Below the pieces are notes generated by a model. It saw only the letters and a program-made list of their open reading frames with translations, was not told the DNA's origin and made no database searches. From positions 1 through 53,103 of the forward strand of contig JAZNGH010000023.1 in assembly GCA_045576335.1 (NCBI GenBank): a stretch of DNA of 53,103 bases. The letters run 5' to 3'. This DNA comes from Scatosoma sp045576335 (GTDB lineage Bacteria; Bacillota; Clostridia; Christensenellales; Borkfalkiaceae). A program made the translations under genes and the position numbers. This document shows positions 38,789 through 47,400 of this stretch, in pieces (position 1 is the first letter of the stretch; every line of letters starts with the position of its first letter).

Positions 38789-39956
38789 AGTTATCTCCCT
38801 CCGCGTAAAACGCGTATGCTTTTTCGGTCAACGGGTACACCGCCGCCCCTTTCTTTTTCAAATAAACAATCGTTTCCTTTAACGCCCTTTCCAAGCACTC
38901 GTCTAGCCGTTTTTCGGGCAAAAGCTCGAAATCGTTTTTCCAAAATAGCTCCCGCAAGACTTCCACGCCCTCGTAAACGCGCTCTTCCTCCACCATATCG
39001 GCAAGAAAAATCAATTTCCCAAGCGCGGTCATAGCCTCTTTTCCGCTCGTATGAAAGCGAATAGCGTCGAGTATTTCCTCATCCACTATTAAAAAGGCGG
39101 TTTTCGCAACGAACGCGCCCGTGAATTGATGCAACACGCTTTGGGGGACTTCCCCCCATTCCTCTTTCAATGTAAACCCACACAAAAGCGGGTCGTCCAA
39201 ACCCAAATTTTTCGCGCAATCGTGGAACAGCGCGGCGGTAATCGCCTTATTCTCGGAAACGCCTATTGTAGGCGCGCGCGCCGCCGCCACCAACGCCACG
39301 CGTACGCTATGCGCCGCGCGCGCGGGCTTTTGGAGGGCGAGAGCTTCCTTTGCGCCCTTAACCTCGTACATACCCTTTTCTTGAATATACGCCTCCACGC
39401 TTTGGGGCACAAGTGGCGTTAAACGCATACCTGCCCCCGCCAAAACACGGATTTTCGTCGAAGAAACCGCCGCGCCGTTGTAGGCGATTACGGCGAAATC
39501 CTTGCCAAATCTACTCTTAAACGCCGCGCGCTCCTTTTCCAGCCAGCCCTCCGCCTCGTTACGGGCGCACACCGCGAGCGTGACGCTTTCAAGTATGCGC
39601 TCGGGATACCGCCAAGTGGGAAAATCCCGCAACATATCCGTTCCCACCAGCCAAAAAATCTCGGCGTCCTTATACTTGGTACGAAAATGCTCGCAAGTGA
39701 GATAGGTAAAGCTTGTTCCGCCCTGCCTTATCTCGTAATCGCTCACTTCCACGCCCGCCATATCCGCAAACGCCAAACGGCAAAGCGTCAGCCGCTCGTC
39801 ATCGGCAGACAGCGTTTTCCCCTTTTTATGCGGCGGGGTATGCGCGGGCATAACCAAAAGCTTATCCAAACCCAAGCTTTCCATCGCCGCTTGAACAAGA
39901 CGGATATGCTCGGTATGCACAGGGTCGAACGACCCGCCGAAAATGCCTATTTTCAT
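38763..39956 (-). CDS. nadD: Fused nicotinate-nucleotide adenylyltransferase and YqeK HD-domain hydrolase
   Basis: A 397-residue two-domain protein. Residues 1-195 are NadD, which adenylates nicotinate mononucleotide for NAD synthesis: GIFGGSFDPVHTEH (4-17), VGTDML (104-109), SSTKIR (165-170). Residues about 205-385 are YqeK, an HD hydrolase that splits diadenosine tetraphosphate: His216, HD at 245-246, His276, His302, Asp320. The two genes are separate neighbours in Bacillus (nadD-yqeK-rsfS), so this is an in-frame fusion. GGAGG precedes the ATG. A copy of the 13-mer encodes AGMRL at about 175-179. Confidence 0.95.
   Translation of the reverse strand: MKIGIFGGSFDPVHTEHIRLVQAAMESLGLDKLLVMPAHTPPHKKGKTLSADDERLTLCRLAFADMAGVEVSDYEIRQGGTSFTYLTCEHFRTKYKDAEIFWLVGTDMLRDFPTWRYPERILESVTLAVCARNEAEGWLEKERAAFKSRFGKDFAVIAYNGAAVSSTKIRVLAGAGMRLTPLVPQSVEAYIQEKGMYEVKGAKEALALQKPARAAHSVRVALVAAARAPTIGVSENKAITAALFHDCAKNLGLDDPLLCGFTLKEEWGEVPQSVLHQFTGAFVAKTAFLIVDEEILDAIRFHTSGKEAMTALGKLIFLADMVEEERVYEGVEVLRELFWKNDFELLPEKRLDECLERALKETIVYLKKKGAAVYPLTEKAYAFYAEGDNYGKTRNQQ
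39422..39434 (-). repeat. GCAGGTATGCGTT word, copy 4 (inside nadD)
   Basis: Sense to the gene and read as GCA-GGT-ATG-CGT-T. The extended GGGCAGGTATGCGTTTA is a 17-base match to copy 5. Confidence 0.8.
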
Positions 39957-40043
39957 ACCCCTTGCCTCCGTTTTTTAACATTATACTATATATTTTTATT
40001 TTTTTCAAGTTTAGAAAGGGAAAAATCCGTCAAAAATCAAAAT

Positions 40044-40796
40044 ATGAAAAAATCGGCTTTCTATTCGGATATACTTTTCACCTTTTTTATCACCGCACTC
40101 TTTACCCTTTGCCTGTTCCGTTATTTCGGTATCGAGCTTTGGATTGCCATATCTCTATCCCTCGTATGCGGCGTACTTGCCGCAATGGGCGTGGGCGCAC
40201 TGTTGCAAAGCAAGCGCAAACGGCTTTTCCTCAAAAAATCGGACGAAACGCAAAAACGCAAACTCTTAACCCATCTCGCTCTGCTCTCCGACGAGGGACA
40301 AACGGCGTTTTTCCAAGCCGCGCTCTCCAAGGGCGAAGATGTCAAACGCTTCGGCAAGCTCCGCTTGCAGGCAAATTCCGGATTCTATTTCTTAAAATTC
40401 CGTTTTTCGCCCGTGACGAGCGACGAGATCGCCAGCATTTCCCGTCTGAAAACGGGCAAGGAAAAAATTTTGCTGTGCAACGAGATTGAAGAGGACGCTG
40501 CGCGGCTTTGCAAGCAACTGCAAATCCGTTTGCAAACGGGCGAAGATGTGTACGCCATGCTCAAAAGCGCGGACGCGCTTCCCGCGGCGTATTTAGGCGA
40601 AAGTTCGCCGCAAAACAAACGAAAATACCGCTTGCGCGTGTGCTTTGCCAAAAGCAACAGCAAACGTTTCCTCGTCGGCGGCGCGCTCGTTTTGCTCACC
40701 TCGCTTTTAACGCCTTTTCCCTATTATTATCTGCTTTTAGGCTCGCTTTTATTGCTTACCGCGTTGCTTATCCGTATCTTCGGTTATTCACAATAG
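40044..40796 (+). CDS. Hypothetical membrane protein with a cytosolic central domain
   Basis: A 250-residue protein with two N-terminal membrane segments (about 8-55), a hydrophilic central domain (about 60-205), and two C-terminal membrane segments (about 212-247). The central part contains GKEKILLCNEIEEDAARLCKQLQIRLQTGEDVYAMLK. This layout (strand, helix, ILLC, then G-DVY-LLK) loosely recalls Mrr-type restriction-endonuclease folds fused to membrane helices, but I see no sure catalytic motif. There is no Shine-Dalgarno sequence before the ATG; longer frames upstream are antisense to nadD. Its 3' end overlaps the convergent nnr gene by 13 bases. Confidence 0.7.
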   Translation: MKKSAFYSDILFTFFITALFTLCLFRYFGIELWIAISLSLVCGVLAAMGVGALLQSKRKRLFLKKSDETQKRKLLTHLALLSDEGQTAFFQAALSKGEDVKRFGKLRLQANSGFYFLKFRFSPVTSDEIASISRLKTGKEKILLCNEIEEDAARLCKQLQIRLQTGEDVYAMLKSADALPAAYLGESSPQNKRKYRLRVCFAKSNSKRFLVGGALVLLTSLLTPFPYYYLLLGSLLLLTALLIRIFGYSQ

Positions 40797-42274
40797 GCAA
40801 ACGCCTGCCCCAAACAAGATATCGTATCGCTTGCAAGCAGCGCGCGCTCGCCCTGCTCCTTTGCGGCGATTTCCGCCGCTTTCCCCGTAAGATACGCGCC
40901 GACCAACGCCCCGTCGAAGGCCGAAAGCCCTTGCGCGCACAAGCCCGCAATCACGCCCGATAAAACGTCGCCGCTCCCGCCCTTGGCTTGTCCCGAAGTA
41001 CCGCTGACGTTCACCGCCAAGCGGTTTTCTCCCGCAAGCACGGACACCGCGCTTTTCAAAAGCACGCTTACGCCGTATTTTTGTGCAAAGGCACGCGGCG
41101 CGGACAATCCCTTTTCTATCACTTCGCTTACACGCGCTCCCGTCAGACGGGAAAACTCCTTACAATGCGGCGTCAACACGACGTCGCATTTTTTTGTGGC
41201 AAAAATCTCCGATAAACGCTCTCTTTCGTACGCAGCAAGCGAATTGAGCGCGTCCGCGTCCAAAACCAGCCTGCCCTTAAAGCGTTCCAGCAGGTATTTC
41301 GCGCCGAGCGCGACGTCTTGGCTCACGCCCGTACCCATACCGTACGCAATCGCGTCAAAATCGAGCAATTTTTCAAAATTTTCTTCGCTGAACGCAACCC
41401 TGCTCCCCTCGTTTAGAGGCGCAAGCAACGCTTCGGGCGCTTTGAGCGCGTAATAGGGCAAAATCGATTTGGGCACGAACAGCGCGGTATAGCCCGCACC
41501 CGAACGCAAGCACGCCGCCGTCGCAAGATACGCCGCACCCGTGTACGCTTCGCTGCCCGCGACGATTGCGGCTTTGCCGTAAGTCCCTTTATGCGTATTG
41601 CGTTTCCGTTTGGGCAACAGCTTGGAAACGCATTCCCTATCCGCCAAAACGGTGTAGGTGTTTTGGGGTAAACGAATACCGATATCCACGCGCGCAACCT
41701 CGCCCGAGCAATCGATTCCGTCGTGCAAATATACGCCTGCCTTAATTTCGCCGATACACAGCGTTTTATCGGCAACCACCGCGATTTTCGCTTCGCCGTT
41801 ATCGCCGTTCACCCCCGAGGGGATATCCGCGGAAAGCACCTTGCCGCTCTTGCGTGCGTTGATTTTTTCAATCACGCCCTCGTATTCTTTCGTCACCTCG
41901 CCCTTAAAGCCCGTACCCAGCAGGCAATCGACAATCAACGCGTACGGCTCGCCAGAAAATTCCGTCAAAATTTCCCCGCCCAAGCGTTCGTATTTTTCCT
42001 TGTTACAAGCGCAATCCGCCGAAGCGCGCGCCGCAAAAAACAACGCCGCAACCTCGCGCCCGCGCTCCTTTAAGACACGCGCGCACACAAACCCGTCGCC
42101 GCCGTTGTTCCCGCCGCCGCAAACGCAAAGGATACTGCCCGTGGGCGCAAGCCTTTCCGCCTCGTCCGCAAGCGCAACACCCGCGCGTTCCATAAGGTCG
42201 AGCGAAGCAACGCCCAGCTCGTTTATCGTATATTCATCCGCTTCGCGCATTTGCGCGTTGGTCAAAATAAGCAT
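40784..42274 (-). CDS. nnr: Bifunctional NAD(P)H-hydrate epimerase and ADP-dependent dehydratase
   Basis: A 496-residue metabolite-repair enzyme that epimerises and dehydrates damaged NADHX and NADPHX. The N-terminal YjeF_N domain (about 1-210) has MREADEYTI and the CGGGNNGGDGFVCARVL loop, plus DCLLGTGFKG and SADIPSGVNGDNG. The C-terminal carbohydrate-kinase-like domain (about 225-490) has KGTYGKAAIVAGS, LDADALN, LTPHCKEFSRL and GGSGDVLSGVIAGL. The frame opens at 42316, but AGAGG before the ATG at 42274 fixes the start. Third in recX-birA-nnr. Confidence 0.95.
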   Translation of the reverse strand: MLILTNAQMREADEYTINELGVASLDLMERAGVALADEAERLAPTGSILCVCGGGNNGGDGFVCARVLKERGREVAALFFAARASADCACNKEKYERLGGEILTEFSGEPYALIVDCLLGTGFKGEVTKEYEGVIEKINARKSGKVLSADIPSGVNGDNGEAKIAVVADKTLCIGEIKAGVYLHDGIDCSGEVARVDIGIRLPQNTYTVLADRECVSKLLPKRKRNTHKGTYGKAAIVAGSEAYTGAAYLATAACLRSGAGYTALFVPKSILPYYALKAPEALLAPLNEGSRVAFSEENFEKLLDFDAIAYGMGTGVSQDVALGAKYLLERFKGRLVLDADALNSLAAYERERLSEIFATKKCDVVLTPHCKEFSRLTGARVSEVIEKGLSAPRAFAQKYGVSVLLKSAVSVLAGENRLAVNVSGTSGQAKGGSGDVLSGVIAGLCAQGLSAFDGALVGAYLTGKAAEIAAKEQGERALLASDTISCLGQAFAYCE

Positions 42275-42284
42275 CTTCCTCTCC

Positions 42285-42980
42285 CTACACGCGTACGGAA
42301 ATTTCCGCCGCGGCAAAGCTTTGTTTTTTGCCCTCTATTTCGGCGAGCAAATTCCCCTGCTCGTCCACCGAAAGCAAGCGGGCAGGTATGCGTTTATCCG
42401 CTAAAACGAGCGTGATTTCCTCGCCCAGCCAGCCGATATACGCGCCGTATTTTTCCGCTACGCCCCTTTCCAAATTTTCTATCAAAACGCGTTCCACTTC
42501 CAAAATCGGAAAGCTTTTGCCCGCCTCCTTTTGCATCGTGGTCGCGATGTCGGCAATCTCGGGCGCAAGCGCGCCGTTTACGTTCAAGCCTATCCCTACG
42601 ACGGACGAAGCGACGAAACGCCCCGAAAAGGTGTTTTCTATGAGTATTCCGCAAATTTTTCTGCCGTTTACGAAAATATCGTTGGGCCATTTGATTTTCG
42701 GCTTCAAGCCGAAAAACGCGAGCGTTTCACACACCGCCGCCGCCGCGTTTTGCATGATTTTGAACGCGTGCTCCGCCAAAAAATCCTCGTAAAAGGAAAG
42801 CTTAGAAAGATATATACCCCCCTCGTCAGACACGAACGAGCGTCCTTTCGTGCCTCTGCCGCCCGTTTGGCGTTTGGCGATTACGAGCAGCTCCCGTCCC
42901 TCCGCGCGCTTGGCTTTGGCGTAATCGTTGGTAGAGCCTATCTCTTCAAAGCGTTCGATTATCCCTTCATTCTTCGTCAT
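42285..42980 (-). CDS. birA: Biotin--[acetyl-CoA-carboxylase] ligase (BirA, no HTH)
   Basis: A 231-residue enzyme that activates biotin and attaches it to carboxylase carrier protein. It has EIGSTNDYAKA, the biotinyl-AMP loop TGGRGTKGRSFVS, KIKWPNDIFVNGRKICGIL, and GIGLNVN, then an SH3-like C-terminal domain. It lacks the N-terminal DNA-binding domain and so is a class I enzyme without repressor function. GGAG lies six bases before the ATG at 42980; this start overlaps the recX stop by 14 bases. A copy of the 13-mer lies in antisense in codons for KRIPA. Confidence 0.95.
   Translation of the reverse strand: MTKNEGIIERFEEIGSTNDYAKAKRAEGRELLVIAKRQTGGRGTKGRSFVSDEGGIYLSKLSFYEDFLAEHAFKIMQNAAAAVCETLAFFGLKPKIKWPNDIFVNGRKICGILIENTFSGRFVASSVVGIGLNVNGALAPEIADIATTMQKEAGKSFPILEVERVLIENLERGVAEKYGAYIGWLGEEITLVLADKRIPARLLSVDEQGNLLAEIEGKKQSFAAAEISVRV
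42382..42394 (+). repeat. GCAGGTATGCGTT word, copy 5 (inside birA)
   Basis: Antisense to birA, read as AA-CGC-ATA-CCT-GC in the coding strand, a third reading frame. The extended GGGCAGGTATGCGTTTA is shared with copy 4. Confidence 0.8.
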
Positions 42981-43593
42981 CACAATCTCCAAGCGCGGAC
43001 AGCGCCGCCTTTGCCGTTTCATAGTCAAAGCCCTTGCCCAGCAAATACCGATAGGCTTTTTGCAAGCTCTCCCGCGTGATTTCTTTGCCGCGCATATATT
43101 TGGTCACGATTGTTTTCGCCGTTTCCTCTTGCGCGCCGTTATCCAGCGATTGCATAGCCTCGTCGATTGCCTCCTTTGCAACGCCCTTGCTTTGCAGCTC
43201 CATTCGTATCAAGCGGCTGCCCTTGCGCTTTGCCGCAAAGGAAATATAGCTTTCCGCATACCCGCTATCGTCGATAAGCCCGTAATCTTTGAGCCTATCC
43301 ACAACGTAATCGCACACCCCTGCAAGATACCCCTTTTTCAGCAAAAACTCGCGGATTTGCTTTTCCGTTTTTTGCGTGGCGGTGAGGTGAGTCAACGCCT
43401 TGTCCAAGGCGGTGTTCTTTTCGCTTTCAAGCTGTATCTCCGACAGCCGTTCCGCGGGCACGATTTGTCCGACTTTCAGCCTGTTTTTCACCGTGGCTTC
43501 CAAGGTCAAGCCGCAATAAAACCGCCCGTCGATATAAATATTGCACCGCGTTTTGTCTTTTACTTGCGGCGTGATTGCCGTGATTTCGTTCAA
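42967..43593 (-). CDS. recX: Regulatory protein RecX
   Basis: A 208-residue modulator of RecA made of three-helix repeats: ALTHLTATQKTEKQIREFLLKKGY, VVDRLKDYGLIDDSGYAESYI and SRLIRMELQSKGVAKEAIDEAM, then a last repeat near the C-terminus. An N-terminal beta region of about 50 residues precedes them, as in Firmicute RecX. Start choice is uncertain: the frame opens with GTG at 43599, only two bases after GGGGG; the TTG at 43593 has eight-base spacing. It overlaps birA at its 3' end. Confidence 0.92.
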   Translation of the reverse strand: MNEITAITPQVKDKTRCNIYIDGRFYCGLTLEATVKNRLKVGQIVPAERLSEIQLESEKNTALDKALTHLTATQKTEKQIREFLLKKGYLAGVCDYVVDRLKDYGLIDDSGYAESYISFAAKRKGSRLIRMELQSKGVAKEAIDEAMQSLDNGAQEETAKTIVTKYMRGKEITRESLQKAYRYLLGKGFDYETAKAALSALGDCDDEE

Positions 43594-43682
43594 AAGCACT
43601 TCCCCCGAATAAACCGTTTTTTACATTGTAGCATACGCGCAAAAAAAAGTCAACCGTCCTTAAAAAAATACGCCCCATTTTG

Positions 43683-43711
43683 TTTACTTTCGCGCAAAAA
43701 AGTGATACAAT
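43683..43711 (+). promoter_or_regulatory. Promoter of the phosphoribosyltransferase gene
   Basis: TTTACT (43683-43688), 17-base spacer, TACAAT (43706-43711). Confidence 0.7.
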
Positions 43712-43741
43712 ATACTTATAAAGCTTTTACGGAGAAGGAAA

Positions 43742-44284
43742 ATGAAATATCATACCGTCGATTTACAAGGCTACGAAGCCAAACTCCCCATCTTACCCTT
43801 GCCCAGCGGCATTTCCATTGCTTTTTTCAATTTGCACGGCAACAGCGAAATGACCGAACATTGTGCGAAAAAGCTCGCGCCGCTTCTCACCGATTGCGAA
43901 GTGCTGATTACCGCCGAATCCAAAGGCTTACAGCTTACGCATTGCGTAGCGAGAGAGCTTGGGCAGAAATTCTACGCCGTCGCGAGAAAGAGCAAAAAAC
44001 TGTATATGCAGGACGGTATTGAAATCGTCATTCAGTCCTCTATCACGACGGGTGTCGAGCAAAAGCTCTACCTTTCCAAACACGACGCCGACCTTATCAA
44101 GGGCAAAAAAGTGGGTATCGTAGACGACGTAGTGTCCACGGGCGCGTCCCTTTCGGGCTTGGAACTGTTGGTGCAAAAGGCGGGCGGTATCATTCATAAA
44201 AAAGCGTTCGTACTCGCCGAAGCGGAAGCCGCGGACAGACCCGACGTGGTTTATCTTGCACAAATCCCCATTTTTACCGATTAG
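43742..44284 (+). CDS. Phosphoribosyltransferase family protein (adenine PRTase-like)
   Basis: A 180-residue type I phosphoribosyltransferase. The PRPP loop is VGIVDDVVSTGASLSG at about 122-137 (two acidic residues, then TGAS), with an upstream ITAESKGLQLTHCVARELGQKF block typical of APRT-like proteins. The N-terminal hood (YHTVDLQGYEAKLPILPL) is that of a clostridial subgroup whose exact base is not established; adenine or xanthine are candidates. GGAGAAGG precedes the ATG. It is monocistronic, with its own promoter and terminator. Confidence 0.88.
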   Translation: MKYHTVDLQGYEAKLPILPLPSGISIAFFNLHGNSEMTEHCAKKLAPLLTDCEVLITAESKGLQLTHCVARELGQKFYAVARKSKKLYMQDGIEIVIQSSITTGVEQKLYLSKHDADLIKGKKVGIVDDVVSTGASLSGLELLVQKAGGIIHKKAFVLAEAEAADRPDVVYLAQIPIFTD

Positions 44285-44300
44285 TAGACGAAAAATGCAA

Positions 44301-44338
44301 AAACAGGTAAGGATTTCCACCTTACCTGTTTATTTTTT
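44301..44338 (+). terminator. Terminator of the phosphoribosyltransferase gene
   Basis: AAACAGGTAAGG (44301-44312) paired with CCTTACCTGTTT (44320-44331), then ATTTTTTT. Confidence 0.85.
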
Positions 44339-44350
44339 TCAAAGAAATAC

Positions 44351-44379
44351 TTGCAATTTCACGCGTGATAGTATATAAT
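44351..44379 (+). promoter_or_regulatory. Promoter of the giant repeat protein gene
   Basis: TTGCAA (44351-44356), 17-base spacer, TATAAT (44374-44379). Confidence 0.7.
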
Positions 44380-44440
44380 GTAGGTACTATGGTGTATTGT
44401 CCGTTCTTTTGGCATACGCTATTTGGGAGGTTTTATCCTT

Positions 44441-47400
44441 ATGAGCAAAATTCAACGTGCAAACGAACGCAACGTCGTTTATAAAAAATCGGGCGGATTC
44501 TTGGGCAAGGTCGTCGCACTGCTCCTCGGCTTGCTACTCGGCATTATCGCCGCGCTCGGCGGGCTGGTCGGCGCGGGCTACACGATCGTTACGCAAGTTA
44601 AAATCGAGGACAACGTAAACACGATTAAAGGGCTTGCGGGCGTGGAATTTGATTACACAAAATACATAAACGGTGAATACGGACAAAAAACCGTGCTCGA
44701 TTTGGTTGGAGACGTAATGGAAGTCGCCAACAGCTTTATGGCGGGCAGCGGCACGCTCGGCGCGCTCAACGATATTTCCCCTATGGTGAAGCCCTCTTTG
44801 GAATCGGTCGCACAAACGCTGCAATCGTACGGATCTAATCTGTCTATCGACGAGATTACAAATTCCCTGCTTTCTACGAATATGGCAGATATCGGCGGGT
44901 ATATCATGGGCGATTTGATGGATTCCATGGTTCTTGCGGATTTGCTCGTGAATACGGGAAATTACACCCACGACCAGCTGATGAACGATACGGTAATGAT
45001 GCTCGTTTGCTACGGCGTTAAGGGTGAAACCTACGATATCGTGAACGGCGAGGTGCAAATGCTCAACGGCGCAACGCCCACCTCTATCGGCTCGCTTATG
45101 AAAAACGGCTTTAACGCCAACCTCGAAGCAATGCCCCTCGATATGCTCTTTACGCCCAAGGACGACACTATGCGCGCCCTTGCGTACGGTCCTGCTTCGC
45201 ATTACACGAAAAATATGACCACGGGCGAAGTCACGATGAACGAAACCGTGTTTATAATGAACGCAGACGGTAATCTGTACGACGACCAAGACAAAGCGTA
45301 CGCAATCACCCAAGACGAAAACGGCTTAAACGTGATTACGGTAAACGAACAAACGTACTACGTTGCAACCGACGATCCCGCCAACCGCTTGTATTACGCA
45401 TATAAAACGGTAGATACTACTACCGACCCCGTCACCTATTCCGACCCCTTGTTTTACGAAAAAGTCAAGCTTGGCGCGTTGATGGACGGCGACTCCGATT
45501 TCATTCACGACATTGAAATCGCGCCTATTTTACAAATCGATAACGATCAGGATAACCCCATTTTGATTGCGATTGCATTCGGCAACGATTATATCTTTGA
45601 CGAGCACGGCAATATTCTCGGTACGTCCAAAACCATCGGCGAGCTTTTGGAAGAAGGTACACTGGACGACGCGATTTATTCCTTAGCTTTGGAGGATTTG
45701 ATGACAAATCCCGATTTGGACGACGCGTTAATCCGTTCCCTTTTGTACGGTCCGTCCTATCAATATAGATATTACGGCAAAACGTCTCCCGAACCTATCG
45801 TTATGAACCAAGTCCTCTACACGATTGAAGAGGAAAGCGGCTTATTAAAGCTCTACGATCAAGGCGAAAACGATATTTCCGACACCATCTCTTCGGCGGA
45901 ACACATAAACGGTACAGCCGTTTTGAAATTCATCTTTAAGGACGGCAGAACGGAATATCTCAAACCCGTCAGCGGCGGATACTACGGCGCGTATCTCACG
46001 GAAGAGTGCGCACACAACTTGGTCGTTCGCTATAAGCCGACCACCCTTTCGTCCTTGAAAGACGATCCCTCCTCTCTTTTCAATAATATCGAAGTCGGCA
46101 CCGCGCTTGGCATTGAAAACAAATTGAGCGACAATCCCAGCCGAATCCTGCTCGCTCTTTCGTACGGCAAACGCGGCGTGGATTATGAGATTGACAACGA
46201 GGGCACAGCAAACGCGGCGGTGCGTATGCTCGGGAATGCGAAAAAGCGTACCCTCAAAGACCTCAAAGAAAGAAGCGACGAATTGATTAAGGAAATCACG
46301 ATTGCCGACGCGGTCAACGTCACGGCGAAAACGCACCCCGTTTTAATCGCGCTTGCGTACGGCGACAGCGAAAATTACACGGTAAGCGGCGACACGATTA
46401 TCCCCAACGATTACGCCGATATGCGTACAATCGACGAATTGAGCGGCAACAACAGCGAAACGCTGATTAACAGCATTTCCCTTTCCGACGCGCTTGCAAT
46501 CAAACCCGATTCACAGCTTATTATGCGCGCAATCGCGCTCGGACAAAAGGGCGTACACTACACGATTGACGACGAGGGCACGACGAACGCAAAAATCCGT
46601 ATGCTCCCCGCAAGCTATTCCTTTGAAGAAAAGGTTGCGGGCGAAGGCTATAAATTCTACGACCGCAACGGCAACGTCGTGGGCACGCACGAACAGACTA
46701 CGGGCGTAAACGAATACACGGTTACGCTTGCAGACGGCACTACGCAATACGCCGTGTACAACGCGGAAACGGGCGTATACGATATTTATAAAGACGCGAC
46801 GAAAGCGGAACGCGCGCTCACCAAAAAGACCACACTCGGCGATTTGAGCGCGAACGGTCAGGGCATTATCGACGGCGTAACGCTCATTGACGCGCTGAAT
46901 ATCACGCCCAATTCCTCTCGCGTTATGCTTTCGCTTGCCTACGGCAGAACGGACGTGGATTACAAGGTCGTGGAAGAAAACGGCGTTAAGACCGTCGTGC
47001 TTTTGAACGGCGCGAAGCCGCATACCATCGGCGAAATGCGTAATAAAGGCGACGATTTGATAAATATGATTTACCTTTCGGATATCGTAGACCTCGACCA
47101 AGAAAACAAGGTTTTGATGTACCTGCTTTACGGTAAAGAGGGCATTCACTATCACTACGACGCGGCTCAAAACAAGGATATTATGCTGCAAAAACGCGTT
47201 ACGCTCGTAGACGTTGGCGACGGCGTATACCATATTTACAACGAATACGGCGACGTGCTTTTGTCCACGCAAGTCACCAAAGAAACCAACACCTACACGT
47301 TCGTTATGAACGGCGTGACCTATCAGCTTGCACAAGAGCCAGACCCCTCTATGCAAAATCTTGCAATCAAACCGCTTATGAAGGTGGATATTCGAAATGA

